A DNA stretch of 64,000 nucleotides from Candidatus Parcubacteria bacterium (lineage in GTDB: Bacteria; Patescibacteria; Paceibacteria; UBA6257; HR35). A program made the position numbers and the translations under genes. Position 1 is the first letter of the stretch, and the number at the start of each line of letters is the position of its first letter. Shown here piece after piece: positions 40,427 through 48,282 of this stretch. The notes beneath the pieces were generated by a model that did not search any database, was not told the DNA's origin, and saw only the letters and a program-made list of their open reading frames with translations. Where the stretch lies: positions 186,001-250,000 of the forward strand of contig BPJI01000001.1 in assembly GCA_026004535.1 (NCBI GenBank), in the 5' to 3' direction.

Positions 40427-41113
40427 ATGATTAACGACTTAGTTTTGCCCGAAAAACCAAAATTAATTCTAGCTGATGGCAACAAGGCTGTTTTTGAAAT
40501 CGCTCCTTTATATCCTGGCTATGGAGTTACTTTAGGTAATGCTTTAAGAAGAGTTTTGCTTTCTTCTTTAGTCGGTGCAGCTATTACTTCAGTTAAGATT
40601 GAAAATGTTCTGCATGAATTTTCTACCATTCCAGGTGTTTTAGAAGATGTTTTAGATATAACTTTTAATTTAAAAAGAGTTAGGGCCAAAATGGAGATTG
40701 AAGGCCCAGTTGAGTTGAAATTAGAAGTTAAAGGCAAAAAAGAGATTAGAGCTAAAGACATTAAGCCAGTTGCTGGAGTTGAAATTGTTAATCCTGATCT
40801 TTTGATTGCCACTTTAACTTCTAATGAGGCTGAATTAAAAATGACTCTGATTTTGGAAAGGGGCAGGGGTTATTCACCAGCTGAAGAAAGAATGAAAGAA
40901 AGAGTTGTTGCTGGTGAAATTATTTTGGATGCCGTTTTTTCGCCGGTTGTTAATGCCGTTTATGAAATTGAAAATATTAGATATGCTGAAAGAACCGATT
41001 ATAATTTACTGAGATTGACAATTGAAACTGATGGAACAAAAAAACCAGAAGAAGCTTTTGAAGAAGCAGTTAAAATTTTACAAGACCAATTAAATGCTTT
41101 AATTAAACAATGA
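40427..41113 (+). CDS. rpoA: RNA polymerase alpha subunit, N-terminal domain only
   Basis: 228 residues against the usual 310-330. The assembly domain is complete: FEIAPLYPGYGVTLGNALRRVLLSSL, the insert domain VEIVNPDLLIATL, EERMKERVVAGEIILDAVFSPV and NYLLRLTIETDGT-like (here NLLRLTIETDGT), with the final helix EEAFEEAVKILQDQLNALIKQ, then stop. The flexible linker and the C-terminal domain that binds UP elements and class I activators are absent. Its stop overlaps the rplQ start as ATGA, so this is not an assembly break. The polymerase in this cell probably depends on -35/-10 contacts alone. Confidence 0.96.
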   Translation: MINDLVLPEKPKLILADGNKAVFEIAPLYPGYGVTLGNALRRVLLSSLVGAAITSVKIENVLHEFSTIPGVLEDVLDITFNLKRVRAKMEIEGPVELKLEVKGKKEIRAKDIKPVAGVEIVNPDLLIATLTSNEAELKMTLILERGRGYSPAEERMKERVVAGEIILDAVFSPVVNAVYEIENIRYAERTDYNLLRLTIETDGTKKPEEAFEEAVKILQDQLNALIKQ

Positions 41114-41445
41114 AAAAGAAATTTCATCGAAAAAGAGATCAAAGAAGAGCCTTAATGAAAATTTTAGCTCATCATTTAGTTATGAATGAAAAAATTGAAA
41201 CAACCCATCAGCGAGCTAAAGTCTTAAAATCATTGATTGAGAGATTGATTTCTAAAGCCAAAAAACAAGATTTGTCAAGTTTAAGATATCTTTTAGAAAG
41301 ATTACCGAAGAAATCTGCTTATAAAGTTTTTTACGAATTAGCGCCCAGATATAAAGAAAGAACTGGTGGTTATGTTAGAGTATTGAAATTACCGTTTTTA
41401 AGAAAAAAAGATAGCGCCCAAAAGTCAATAATTGAATTTGTTTAA
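41110..41445 (+). CDS. rplQ: Large ribosomal subunit protein bL17
   Basis: 111 residues. FHRKRDQRRALMKILAHHLV, then EKIETTHQRAKVLKSLIERLISKAK is the L17 signature; the last residues RVLKLPFLRKKDSAQKSIIEFV match the family end. It lines the peptide exit tunnel surface. Last gene of the rpmJ-rplQ operon, with array D following. Confidence 0.97.
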   Translation: MKKKFHRKRDQRRALMKILAHHLVMNEKIETTHQRAKVLKSLIERLISKAKKQDLSSLRYLLERLPKKSAYKVFYELAPRYKERTGGYVRVLKLPFLRKKDSAQKSIIEFV

Positions 41446-41453
41446 ATAAATTG

Positions 41454-41632
41454 TTACCCGGATAAACTACCGGATAGATTACCCGGATTAGCCAACCGGA
41501 TTAAAAATATCTACCCGGATGAATAACGGATTATTTTACCCGGATGATTACCGGATAAATCCGGTTTAAATCCGGGTAAACTCATCCGGGTGTACATTCG
41601 GGTAGTATTATCCGGTCTAAATCCGGATAAAA
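41454..41632. repeat. CCGGAT head-to-head array D, between rplQ and rpsP
   Basis: Four left-arm units (41454-41556, with one aacgga variant), and directly without an AT core three right-arm units (41558-41629; one gives cattcgggt). It occupies almost the whole gap between two ribosomal-protein genes. Confidence 0.9.
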
Positions 41633-41642
41633 ATTTTTCACT

Positions 41643-41903
41643 ATGTTAATCATTCGTTTTCAAAAAATTGGCAAAAAAAATCAGAAAATAATGAGATTGG
41701 TTTTGCAAGATAAAAGATGGAAGCTTCGAGGAAGGGTTATTAAGGTTTTGGGTTGGTGGAATCCTTATTTAAAACAAGGAAATTTTGATTGTGATCTAAT
41801 TAGATTTTATTTAACTAACGGAGCTAAGTTATCAGAAACAGCTAAGAGTTTGATTAAAAAGCAATGTCTCGACCTCAAATCATTATTGGCCCAAAAGGCT
41901 TAA
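41643..41903 (+). CDS. rpsP: Small ribosomal subunit protein bS16
   Basis: 86 residues. MLIIRFQKIGKKNQKIMRLVLQDKRW, then KVLGWWNPYLKQGNFDCDLIRFYLTNGAKLSETAKSLI fits S16, with the family's VRLxRxG start slightly altered to IIRFQKIG. The first 40 bases of the protease gene overlap its end in another frame. Confidence 0.95.
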   Translation: MLIIRFQKIGKKNQKIMRLVLQDKRWKLRGRVIKVLGWWNPYLKQGNFDCDLIRFYLTNGAKLSETAKSLIKKQCLDLKSLLAQKA

Positions 41904-43150
41904 AAATTTTATTGATTAACAATCCCGAAAGTCTGTCAACATCTTTTTTAATTCTAGTTGGTGCTGGCAGTGATTGGGAGACGAAAAAGAATAATGGCAT
42001 TTTTCATTTCCTTGAACATTTGTATTTTAAAGGCACAAAAAATTATCCTTCAGCCAAAATTTTAATGGAAGCAATTGATGACTTAGGAGGAGCATTTAAT
42101 GCTTTTACAAGTTATGAATATACTGGTTATTACATTAAGGTTTTGCCGGAATATGGTTTGGAAGCTTTAAAAATTTTATCCGATATTATCTTAAATCCAT
42201 TATTTCCTGAAGAAGAAATCGAGAAAGAAAGGAATGTTATTTTTGAAGAAATTAATCTTTATCATGATAGACCACAGGATTTAGTTATTGAAATTGGTAA
42301 TCGTCTTACTTTTGGTGATCAACCTGCTGGTTGGTCAATTATTGGTACTAAAGAGACAGTTGCCAAAATCAAGAAAGAAGATATTCTAAAAATAGTTAGA
42401 GAAAATTATTCGGCTAAAAATACTTTAGTAATAATTAGCGGTAAAATACATAATCAACAAAAGCTAATAGATTTTATTTTTCAAAATTTCAAAAACTATA
42501 ATTCTCAAAGACCAAAGCCAAAACCAAAATTCAAAAAACCGGTAAATAAATATAAGGAAAAAATTGTTTTTAAAGATGTTGCTGAAGCTCATATTTTTTT
42601 AGGCTTTCCTTTGCCAGGACTTTTAACTTTGAAGGAAAAAAGAATACCGTTTGGTATTTTGTCAATAATTTTAGGAGGTAAGGCTAGTTCTCGTTTGTGG
42701 CTGAAAATAAGAGAAGAGCTTGGAGCAGCTTATTATATTCGTTCTTATTTTACTGAGCATACTGATCGTAGTTTATTTTTTGTTCATGCTGGACTTAATT
42801 TGGAAAAATTAGATAAGGTTTTGAAAGAATTAGTTGAAGAAATTAAAAATTTAAAGGAAAAGGGAGTTGAAGAGAAAGAATTAGAAACAAGTAAAGCTGT
42901 TTTAAAAAGTGGTTTATTTATGGATTTGGAAGACAGTCTTTCAGCAGCAATGTTTTATGGCCAGCAATATCTGTTAGTAAGAAAACTGGAGACACCCAAA
43001 GAAATAGAGAGAAAAATCAATAAAGTCTCGGTTGAAGAAATTAGAAATCAGCTCAAAAATATTTTTAATTTTTCCCAAGCAAATTTAGCTGTTATTCTAC
43101 CAGAAAAATTTAAAATTAATTTTGCTAAAATTTTATCTATGTTAAAATAA
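41864..43150 (+). CDS. M16-family zinc peptidase (processing-peptidase-like)
   Basis: 428 residues. The inverted zinc motif H-x-x-E-H is at 48-52 (HFLEH) with the downstream Glu in NVIFEEINLYHDRP. The second half holds an inactive M16_C domain (LGGKASSRLWLKIREELGAAYYI is the R/Y substrate-binding segment). Such peptidases degrade peptides or trim leader sequences; no signal peptide, so cytosolic. It starts 40 bases inside rpsP; no later ATG would preserve the N-terminal strand. Confidence 0.93.
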   Translation: MSRPQIIIGPKGLKILLINNPESLSTSFLILVGAGSDWETKKNNGIFHFLEHLYFKGTKNYPSAKILMEAIDDLGGAFNAFTSYEYTGYYIKVLPEYGLEALKILSDIILNPLFPEEEIEKERNVIFEEINLYHDRPQDLVIEIGNRLTFGDQPAGWSIIGTKETVAKIKKEDILKIVRENYSAKNTLVIISGKIHNQQKLIDFIFQNFKNYNSQRPKPKPKFKKPVNKYKEKIVFKDVAEAHIFLGFPLPGLLTLKEKRIPFGILSIILGGKASSRLWLKIREELGAAYYIRSYFTEHTDRSLFFVHAGLNLEKLDKVLKELVEEIKNLKEKGVEEKELETSKAVLKSGLFMDLEDSLSAAMFYGQQYLLVRKLETPKEIERKINKVSVEEIRNQLKNIFNFSQANLAVILPEKFKINFAKILSMLK

Positions 43151-43154
43151 ATCT

Positions 43155-44111
43155 ATGTATCAGTTAATAAAAAAACATCTTGTTTTTTGGTTAATTCCCG
43201 TTTTTCTTTTGTTTTTTTGGTATTTCAAGTCAATAATATTTCCTTTTTTAGTTGGGATTATTTTAGGTTCAGCAATTCAATCTCTGGCCTTCTTTTTAAA
43301 CTATAAAATTAAAATTAATTATCACCTAGCTGTTTTTCTAATTTATTTAGGATTTATTTTTTTATTTATCTTTGCTTTTTACTTAACCATTAAAGTTTTA
43401 CTTACTGAAATTCCTTCTTTATTAGAAAAACTCCAGCCTTATATTTCTTTTATTAGAAATTTGAATATCAAAGTTCAATGGGCAGATTTTTTTTCTTTTA
43501 CAGATTATTTACCCAACGCTTTACAATTCTTGTCTAAATTTATGGGCGGATTTATTTCTTTAGGTTTAATTTTTGTCGTTTCCATTTATGTTAGTCTTAG
43601 TAAAAACTTTCCCGAAACATTATTATTTTCTTTAAAGGTTAAAGAAGATTATTTTAAGCTTTGGCGAATGATAAGAAGAAAAATTTCTTTCTGGTTTCTA
43701 GGCCAAATCATCTTAATGGTTTTCATTGGTTTAGGTACCTATATTTTTACTGGTTTAATTTTAAAAGTCAAGTATGCAAGTTTAATAAGTTTGGTTGCTG
43801 GTCTTTTAGAGATTATACCTATTTTGGGCCCAATAATGACATTAACTATTGCTTCGTTAATAATTTTTCTAGAAAATCCTGGTTATGTTTTGCCAACAAT
43901 TATCTTTTTTATTTTTCTCCAGCAAATAGAAAGTCACTTTTTGGTTCCTTTAGTAATGAAAAAAGCAATTGCTCTAAATCCTTTATTGGTAATTTTAGGC
44001 ATTTTAATCGGTGCTAAGATTGGAGGAATTTTAGGTATAATTATAATGTTGCCCCTTTTGAGTGTTATTGTTGAGATAATTAACTTAAAAACTAAAATAG
44101 GCGAAGCTTGA
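43155..44111 (+). CDS. AI-2E-family transporter-like membrane protein
   Basis: 318 residues, seven or eight hydrophobic segments. Features of the AI-2E (PerM/TqsA) family: IIFPFLVGIILGSAIQSLAFFL near the start, an amphipathic middle (LPSLLEKLQPYI-like), and the conserved C-terminal pore region KYASLISLVAGLLEIIPILGPIMTLTIASLI followed by LVPLVMKKAIALNPLLVILGILIGAKIGGILG. Family members export small molecules or ions; the substrate here is unknown. Confidence 0.93.
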   Translation: MYQLIKKHLVFWLIPVFLLFFWYFKSIIFPFLVGIILGSAIQSLAFFLNYKIKINYHLAVFLIYLGFIFLFIFAFYLTIKVLLTEIPSLLEKLQPYISFIRNLNIKVQWADFFSFTDYLPNALQFLSKFMGGFISLGLIFVVSIYVSLSKNFPETLLFSLKVKEDYFKLWRMIRRKISFWFLGQIILMVFIGLGTYIFTGLILKVKYASLISLVAGLLEIIPILGPIMTLTIASLIIFLENPGYVLPTIIFFIFLQQIESHFLVPLVMKKAIALNPLLVILGILIGAKIGGILGIIIMLPLLSVIVEIINLKTKIGEA

Positions 44112-44123
44112 TTTTAAGAAGGG

Positions 44124-44246
44124 ACGCTGACAGCTACGGAAATGTTTTAGCTACCCGGATGATTACCGGATAAATCCGGATTATATCCGGTTAGTTTATC
44201 CGGTAAAAATCCGGGTAGAAAATATTTTTCTGTTGCTGTCTGCGGT
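44124..44246. repeat. Compact CCGGAT element E with terminal inverted repeats
   Basis: 123 bases. The outermost ~35 bases are inverted repeats: acgctgacagctacggaaat...ttttagctacccgg on the left against the reverse complement of ccgggtagaaaatatttttctgttgctgtctgcggt on the right, sharing GACAGC, AC, GAAA, TTTT and CTACCCGG. Inside are one left-arm unit, a mixed centre (ataaatccggattatatccggttag) and one right-arm unit. The left end matches array A. This is the smallest and best-bounded member, resembling a MITE. Confidence 0.85.
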
Positions 44247-44262
44247 AAATTATTTGTTTTAA

Positions 44263-44336
44263 TGCGGGGTAGTGTAATGGTAGCACATCTCCCTCTGGAG
44301 GAGATAGTTCTGGTTCGAGCCCAGACCCCGCAGCCA
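44263..44336 (+). tRNA. tRNA-Gln(CTG), with encoded CCA
   Basis: Acceptor tgcgggg/ccccgca (U1-A72 as in Gln tRNAs), D-loop AATGGTA, anticodon loop CTCTGGA (anticodon CTG), T-arm ctggttcgagcccag, discriminator G and CCA at 44334-44336. The only one of the four tRNAs here with encoded CCA. The rpsR start codon follows after a single base. Confidence 0.95.
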
Positions 44337-44337
44337 G

Positions 44338-44532
44338 ATGACTTGTTATTTTTGTTCACAAAATGCCAAAGAGATAGATTTTAAAGATATTGATGTTTTA
44401 AAGAAGTTTCTTTCAGCTGCTTATAAAATCAAGGATAGAAAAGAAACTGGTCTTTGTGCTAAACATCAAAGACAATTTGCTCGAGCTGTAAAAAGGGCAA
44501 GACAGATGGCACTTTTGCCTTATTTGCCTTAA
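44338..44532 (+). CDS. rpsR: Small ribosomal subunit protein bS18
   Basis: 64 residues. CYFCSQNAKEIDFKDIDVLKKFL, then KIKDRKETGLCAKHQRQFARAVKRARQMALLPYLP is a clear S18; the extra Cys residues (Cys3, Cys6, Cys41 with His44) suggest a zinc-binding variant. The ATG is one base after the CCA of tRNA-Gln, with no space for its own promoter or ribosome-binding site. It must therefore be co-transcribed with the tRNA and released by tRNA 3' processing, or translated from the joint transcript. Confidence 0.95.
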   Translation: MTCYFCSQNAKEIDFKDIDVLKKFLSAAYKIKDRKETGLCAKHQRQFARAVKRARQMALLPYLP

Positions 44533-44588
44533 TTCGTGATATAATTTTTTTGCTGGAGCTCGTTGGATTGCTTGACGGCTCCATTTTG

Positions 44589-44608
44589 CCCCCGACCTAG
44601 GTCGGGGG
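44589..44608. promoter_or_regulatory. Perfect 20-base palindrome abutting the pfkB -10 box
   Basis: cccccgacctaggtcggggg, GC-rich in an AT-rich region, lies directly before TATAAT (44609-44614). It could be an operator overlapping the promoter or a hairpin; without a T-run it is not a terminator in either direction. Confidence 0.55.
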
Positions 44609-44614
44609 TATAAT
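44609..44614 (+). promoter_or_regulatory. -10 box of the sugar-kinase gene, leaderless
   Basis: TATAAT seven bases before the ATG at 44622, which would leave virtually no leader. An aagg precedes the ATG directly. Confidence 0.6.
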
Positions 44615-44621
44615 TTTAAGG

Positions 44622-45563
44622 ATGAAGATAATTACCTTAGGGACGGCAACCATAGATATTATTTTAAAAACCAAGCAAGGGATAACACCAGGCAGTAAAA
44701 TTGAAATTGATGAGGAATTCATTTCTTTAGGTGGCGGTGCTTTAAATGCAGCAACAACTTTTAAAAATTTAAATTTAAATTATTTAGCCTATTTTCGTTT
44801 GGGTAATGATTTAATTGGTAATTTAATTTCTCAAAAAATAAAGGAAGAAAAAATAAAAGCTAAAATTTTTTATCATCAGGGCTCAAGTCAATTTTCTACT
44901 GTCGTTTTAATTCCTCAAAAAGAAAGAACAATTTTTGTTTATCGAGGTTTAAGCGACCATTTTCAGTTAAATGAATTAAACCAAATTCAAAAAGGAGATT
45001 GTTATTATTTAACTACTGCTAATACTTTACCAGCTGTCTTTCAAAAATTTTTAGAAAAAGTAAAGAAAAATTCAAAATTGATTTCTCTTAACCCAAGTAA
45101 GAAATTTTTACAATCTCCAAAAGCAATCAATTGTTTAAGATTAACTGATGTTTTGTTTTTAAATTACGAAGAAGCTAGCGAATTTTTAAGAATAAAAATA
45201 GGACCAATAGATCTGATTAAAAAACTTGAGCAAAAATTAAATATTCCAATTTTAGTTTTGACCTTAGGCGATAAAGGTTCTTTAACTTTATTTAAGAATA
45301 AGATTTTTCAGGCAGGTGTTTTTAAGCCCAAAAAATTTGTTGATACAACTGGTGCTGGAGATGCTTTTGCTAGCGCCTTTTTTGCTAACTTAGTTTTAAG
45401 CCGAGAAATTAACGAAGAAACAATTAAAAAATCAATAATTTGGGGGAGTGCCAATGCTTCAGCTAATATTGAAAAATTGGGAGCCCAGATTGGATTATTA
45501 AAGAAAAGAGACTATGCTAGATATGAAAAGGAAGGATTGGTTTTAAGAATATGGAAAAATTAA
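44622..45563 (+). CDS. PfkB-family carbohydrate/nucleoside kinase
   Basis: 313 residues. Ribokinase fold: ITLGTATIDIILKTKQG, the first PfkB signature FISLGGGALNAATTFKNL, and the second DTTGAGDAFASAFFANLV with the catalytic Asp and anion hole. It phosphorylates a sugar or nucleoside using ATP; specificity (ribose, fructose, adenosine) cannot be fixed from sequence. It overlaps the flippase gene by 13 bases. Confidence 0.9.
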   Translation: MKIITLGTATIDIILKTKQGITPGSKIEIDEEFISLGGGALNAATTFKNLNLNYLAYFRLGNDLIGNLISQKIKEEKIKAKIFYHQGSSQFSTVVLIPQKERTIFVYRGLSDHFQLNELNQIQKGDCYYLTTANTLPAVFQKFLEKVKKNSKLISLNPSKKFLQSPKAINCLRLTDVLFLNYEEASEFLRIKIGPIDLIKKLEQKLNIPILVLTLGDKGSLTLFKNKIFQAGVFKPKKFVDTTGAGDAFASAFFANLVLSREINEETIKKSIIWGSANASANIEKLGAQIGLLKKRDYARYEKEGLVLRIWKN

Positions 45564-46819
45564 AAAAAATTTTATTTTCCAATTTATCAACCAAACAAAT
45601 TATCTTTAAGAACGCTTTTTGGCTTTATTTTTCAGAAATCATTTCCAAAGGTTTTAGACTTTTGGTTTTTATTTACATCATAAAGATTTTAGGACCAAAA
45701 AATTTTGGTATTTTTGAATATTTGCTTTCCTTTGTGGGAATGTTTTTCTTATTTGCTGATTTTGGTATTTCGAATATTTTTATTCGTGATTATCAACAAA
45801 AAGAAGAAAAAGAAAAGCACATTAATGTTTTCTTTACTTTAAAAATATTTCTTTCTCTTATTTTTTCAATTTTAGCTTTATCGGGTTATTTTTTAGCAAA
45901 AAAATTTGATGGCTTTCTTTTTTATTCAGTCTTTGTTCTTTTCTATTTTTTGATGAACGTTGAAGGATTTTTTGAAACATTTTTTATTGCTCTTCAAAAA
46001 ACTGAAAAAAAGTTTATTTTTAATTTTCTTATGAGTCTCTCTTTGTTTTTATTTGTTATTTTTGGTCTATATTTTTATAAAAGTATTTTAGCTGTTATTA
46101 TAGCTTATTTAGTTAGTGTCTTTTTGGGAATTATTTCTGCTTATTTTTTATTAGGGCAAGAAGCAAAGGTTAGGTTCCTTTTTGATAAATCTTTGATTAG
46201 ATACTATCTCTTTAACGGTTTACCCCTTGTTCTTTTTGGCCTTCTTGGGTATATCTTTTTTACGACTGATAAAATAATCTTAGCCCATCTAAGACCAATA
46301 GAAGAAGTTGGCCATTATTCTTTGGCAAGTAGAATTTTAACAGTTTTTTTTGCTATACCCTCTCTTTTTAATACTGCTCTTTATCCTTATTTGTCACAAA
46401 AAATAGGTCAACAAGATAAAACAACAATTAAATCTTTATTTAATTTTATGATTAGTATCTCAATTATTACTGGTTTTTTAATTGCCTTTTTAATTTTTAT
46501 CTCAGCGCCAATAATCCCTTTATTTTTTGGTAACCAATATATTTATTCTATCAAAATTCTTCAAAGCTTTGTTTGGTTACTAATTTTTGTTTTCCCGACA
46601 ATTTTTTTAGACTACTTTTTGATTAGTCATAATAAACAATGGCTTGATTTTTGGATTACTTTAGTCCCAGCGACTTTAAATGTTATCTTAAATTTTATTT
46701 TAATACCTATCTACGGAGTTTTTGGTGCTGTTTATGCAAGTATTAGTGCTCAATTTATAAATTTTGTTTTAACTTTCTTGGCTGCTAAAACAATTTTAAA
46801 GCAAAATCAAAAATCTTAA
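45551..46819 (+). CDS. Polysaccharide flippase (Wzx/MATE-like)
   Basis: 422 residues, about 12 transmembrane helices. The PST/Wzx pattern is visible: NAFWLYFSEIISKGFRLLVFIYIIKILGPKNFGIFEYLLSF, then GLPLVLFGLLGYIFFTTDKIILAHLRPIEEVGHYSLASRI, ending in IPIYGVFGAVYASISAQFI. It would flip lipid-linked sugar units for the surface glycan that the O-antigen ligase at 11272 processes further; the link is inferred. Confidence 0.9.
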   Translation: MEKLKKILFSNLSTKQIIFKNAFWLYFSEIISKGFRLLVFIYIIKILGPKNFGIFEYLLSFVGMFFLFADFGISNIFIRDYQQKEEKEKHINVFFTLKIFLSLIFSILALSGYFLAKKFDGFLFYSVFVLFYFLMNVEGFFETFFIALQKTEKKFIFNFLMSLSLFLFVIFGLYFYKSILAVIIAYLVSVFLGIISAYFLLGQEAKVRFLFDKSLIRYYLFNGLPLVLFGLLGYIFFTTDKIILAHLRPIEEVGHYSLASRILTVFFAIPSLFNTALYPYLSQKIGQQDKTTIKSLFNFMISISIITGFLIAFLIFISAPIIPLFFGNQYIYSIKILQSFVWLLIFVFPTIFLDYFLISHNKQWLDFWITLVPATLNVILNFILIPIYGVFGAVYASISAQFINFVLTFLAAKTILKQNQKS

Positions 46820-46831
46820 CTTAATTTTTGA

Positions 46832-46837
46832 TATAAT
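46832..46837 (+). promoter_or_regulatory. -10 box of the cysteine desulfurase gene, near-leaderless
   Basis: TATAAT eight bases before the ATG at 46846. Confidence 0.6.
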
Positions 46838-46845
46838 ATTCAATT

Positions 46846-47997
46846 ATGAAAAAAATTTACCTTGATTTTGCTGCTACCACTTTTGTTAGAGATGAAGTTT
46901 TAGAAGCAATGATGCCTTATTTTCAGGAGAAATTTGGTAATCCTTCAAGTTTGCATTTTTTTGGTCAAGAAGCATTAAGAGGAGTTGATGAAGCTCGAGA
47001 AAAAATAAAAAATATTTTAAGGGCAGAATTTTTGAGAGAAATAGTTTTTACTTCTTCAACAACTGAAAGTAACAATTTGGCCATTAAAGGTCTTGCTTTT
47101 TATTATTATTTTGGTAAAAAAATTAAACCCCATATTATTACTTCTTCAATCGAACATCCATCAGTTTTGGAAGTTTGCGCCGATTTAGAAGATTTTGATA
47201 TTGCTGAAATTAGTTATCTTAAACCTGAAAAAAATAGTTTAATTAATTTTGAAAAAATAAAGACAGAAATTAGGGAAAACACCTGCTTAGTTACAATCCA
47301 CTATGTTAATAGTGAATTAGGAACAATTCAACCAATTAAACAAATTGCCAAACTTATTCAAGAAATTAATCAGCAGAGAAAAGATCCAATTTATTTTCAT
47401 ACCGACGGAGCACAAGCAGGTTTTGAAAATTTAAATGTTCAGGAATTGGGAGTTGATTTAATGACCCTATCTTCTCATAAAATTTATGGTCCTAAAGGTG
47501 TGGCCTTGCTCTATGTTAGAAAAGGTGTTCCTTTAATTCGTCTTTTTTCAGGTTCAGAACATGAACATGAATTAAGAGCGGGGACTGAGGCTGTGCCGTT
47601 GATTGTTGGTTTTGCCAAAGCAATGGAATTAGTCGAAAATGAAAAAGAAAAAATAAATGCTTATTTAAGCGAAATTAGAAATTATTTTATCGAAAAAATC
47701 AAATATTTTGATGGAAAAATAATCTTAAATACAATTCCTGAAATTTCTTCAGCTAAAATTTTAAATTTATATTTTCCAACAAGATCGAGTCAAGATCTTT
47801 TAATTTATTTAGATAGTAAGGGCATTGCTGTTTCAGCTGGAACTGCTTGTAAATCAAGAGCCAATGAACCAAGTTATATTGTTAGTGATATTTATGGTAA
47901 AGAAAGAAGCAAAAATAGTTTGAGATTTTCTTTTGGTTTGACAACAACAAAAGAAGAGATAGATTATTTATTTGACTGTTTAAAAAATTTTTTATAA
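46846..47997 (+). CDS. Cysteine desulfurase (NifS/IscS family)
   Basis: 383 residues. PLP lysine Lys212 in LSSHKIYGPKGVALL; catalytic loop Cys335 in VSAGTACKSRANEPSY; substrate-binding N-x-x-S motif NPSSLHFFGQEA; and HTDGAQAGF. It releases sulfur from cysteine for Fe-S clusters or tRNA thiolation. No scaffold or tRNA thiolase gene is adjacent, so the acceptor is not known. The downstream gap is array F. Confidence 0.95.
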   Translation: MKKIYLDFAATTFVRDEVLEAMMPYFQEKFGNPSSLHFFGQEALRGVDEAREKIKNILRAEFLREIVFTSSTTESNNLAIKGLAFYYYFGKKIKPHIITSSIEHPSVLEVCADLEDFDIAEISYLKPEKNSLINFEKIKTEIRENTCLVTIHYVNSELGTIQPIKQIAKLIQEINQQRKDPIYFHTDGAQAGFENLNVQELGVDLMTLSSHKIYGPKGVALLYVRKGVPLIRLFSGSEHEHELRAGTEAVPLIVGFAKAMELVENEKEKINAYLSEIRNYFIEKIKYFDGKIILNTIPEISSAKILNLYFPTRSSQDLLIYLDSKGIAVSAGTACKSRANEPSYIVSDIYGKERSKNSLRFSFGLTTTKEEIDYLFDCLKNFL

Positions 47998-48014
47998 AAT
48001 ATTAATATAATTTA

Positions 48015-48265
48015 CTACCCGGATTATAACCGGATATAATTACCCGGATTTAAATCAGATAGAGCTACCTGGATATAAACCGGATAATACTACCCGGATT
48101 TTTGCCGGATAAATTAGCCGGATGCAAACCGAATACAATTACCCGTATATAATCCGGATTTATCCGGTAATCATCCGGGTAAAATAATCCGCTATTTATC
48201 CGGGTATATATATTTAATCCGGTGTTTATCCGGGTAGATATAATCCGGTGATCATCCGTGTAAAA
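48015..48265. repeat. CCGGAT head-to-head array F, between the desulfurase and htrA
   Basis: Six left-arm units (48016-48157, several with single changes: atcagat, acctggat, agccggat, cgtat), then four right-arm units (48160-48261). TATAAT occurs inside spacers (ggatataattaccc). The array directly precedes the htrA start region. Confidence 0.9.
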
Positions 48266-48282
48266 TAAGATATTATTTCAGC

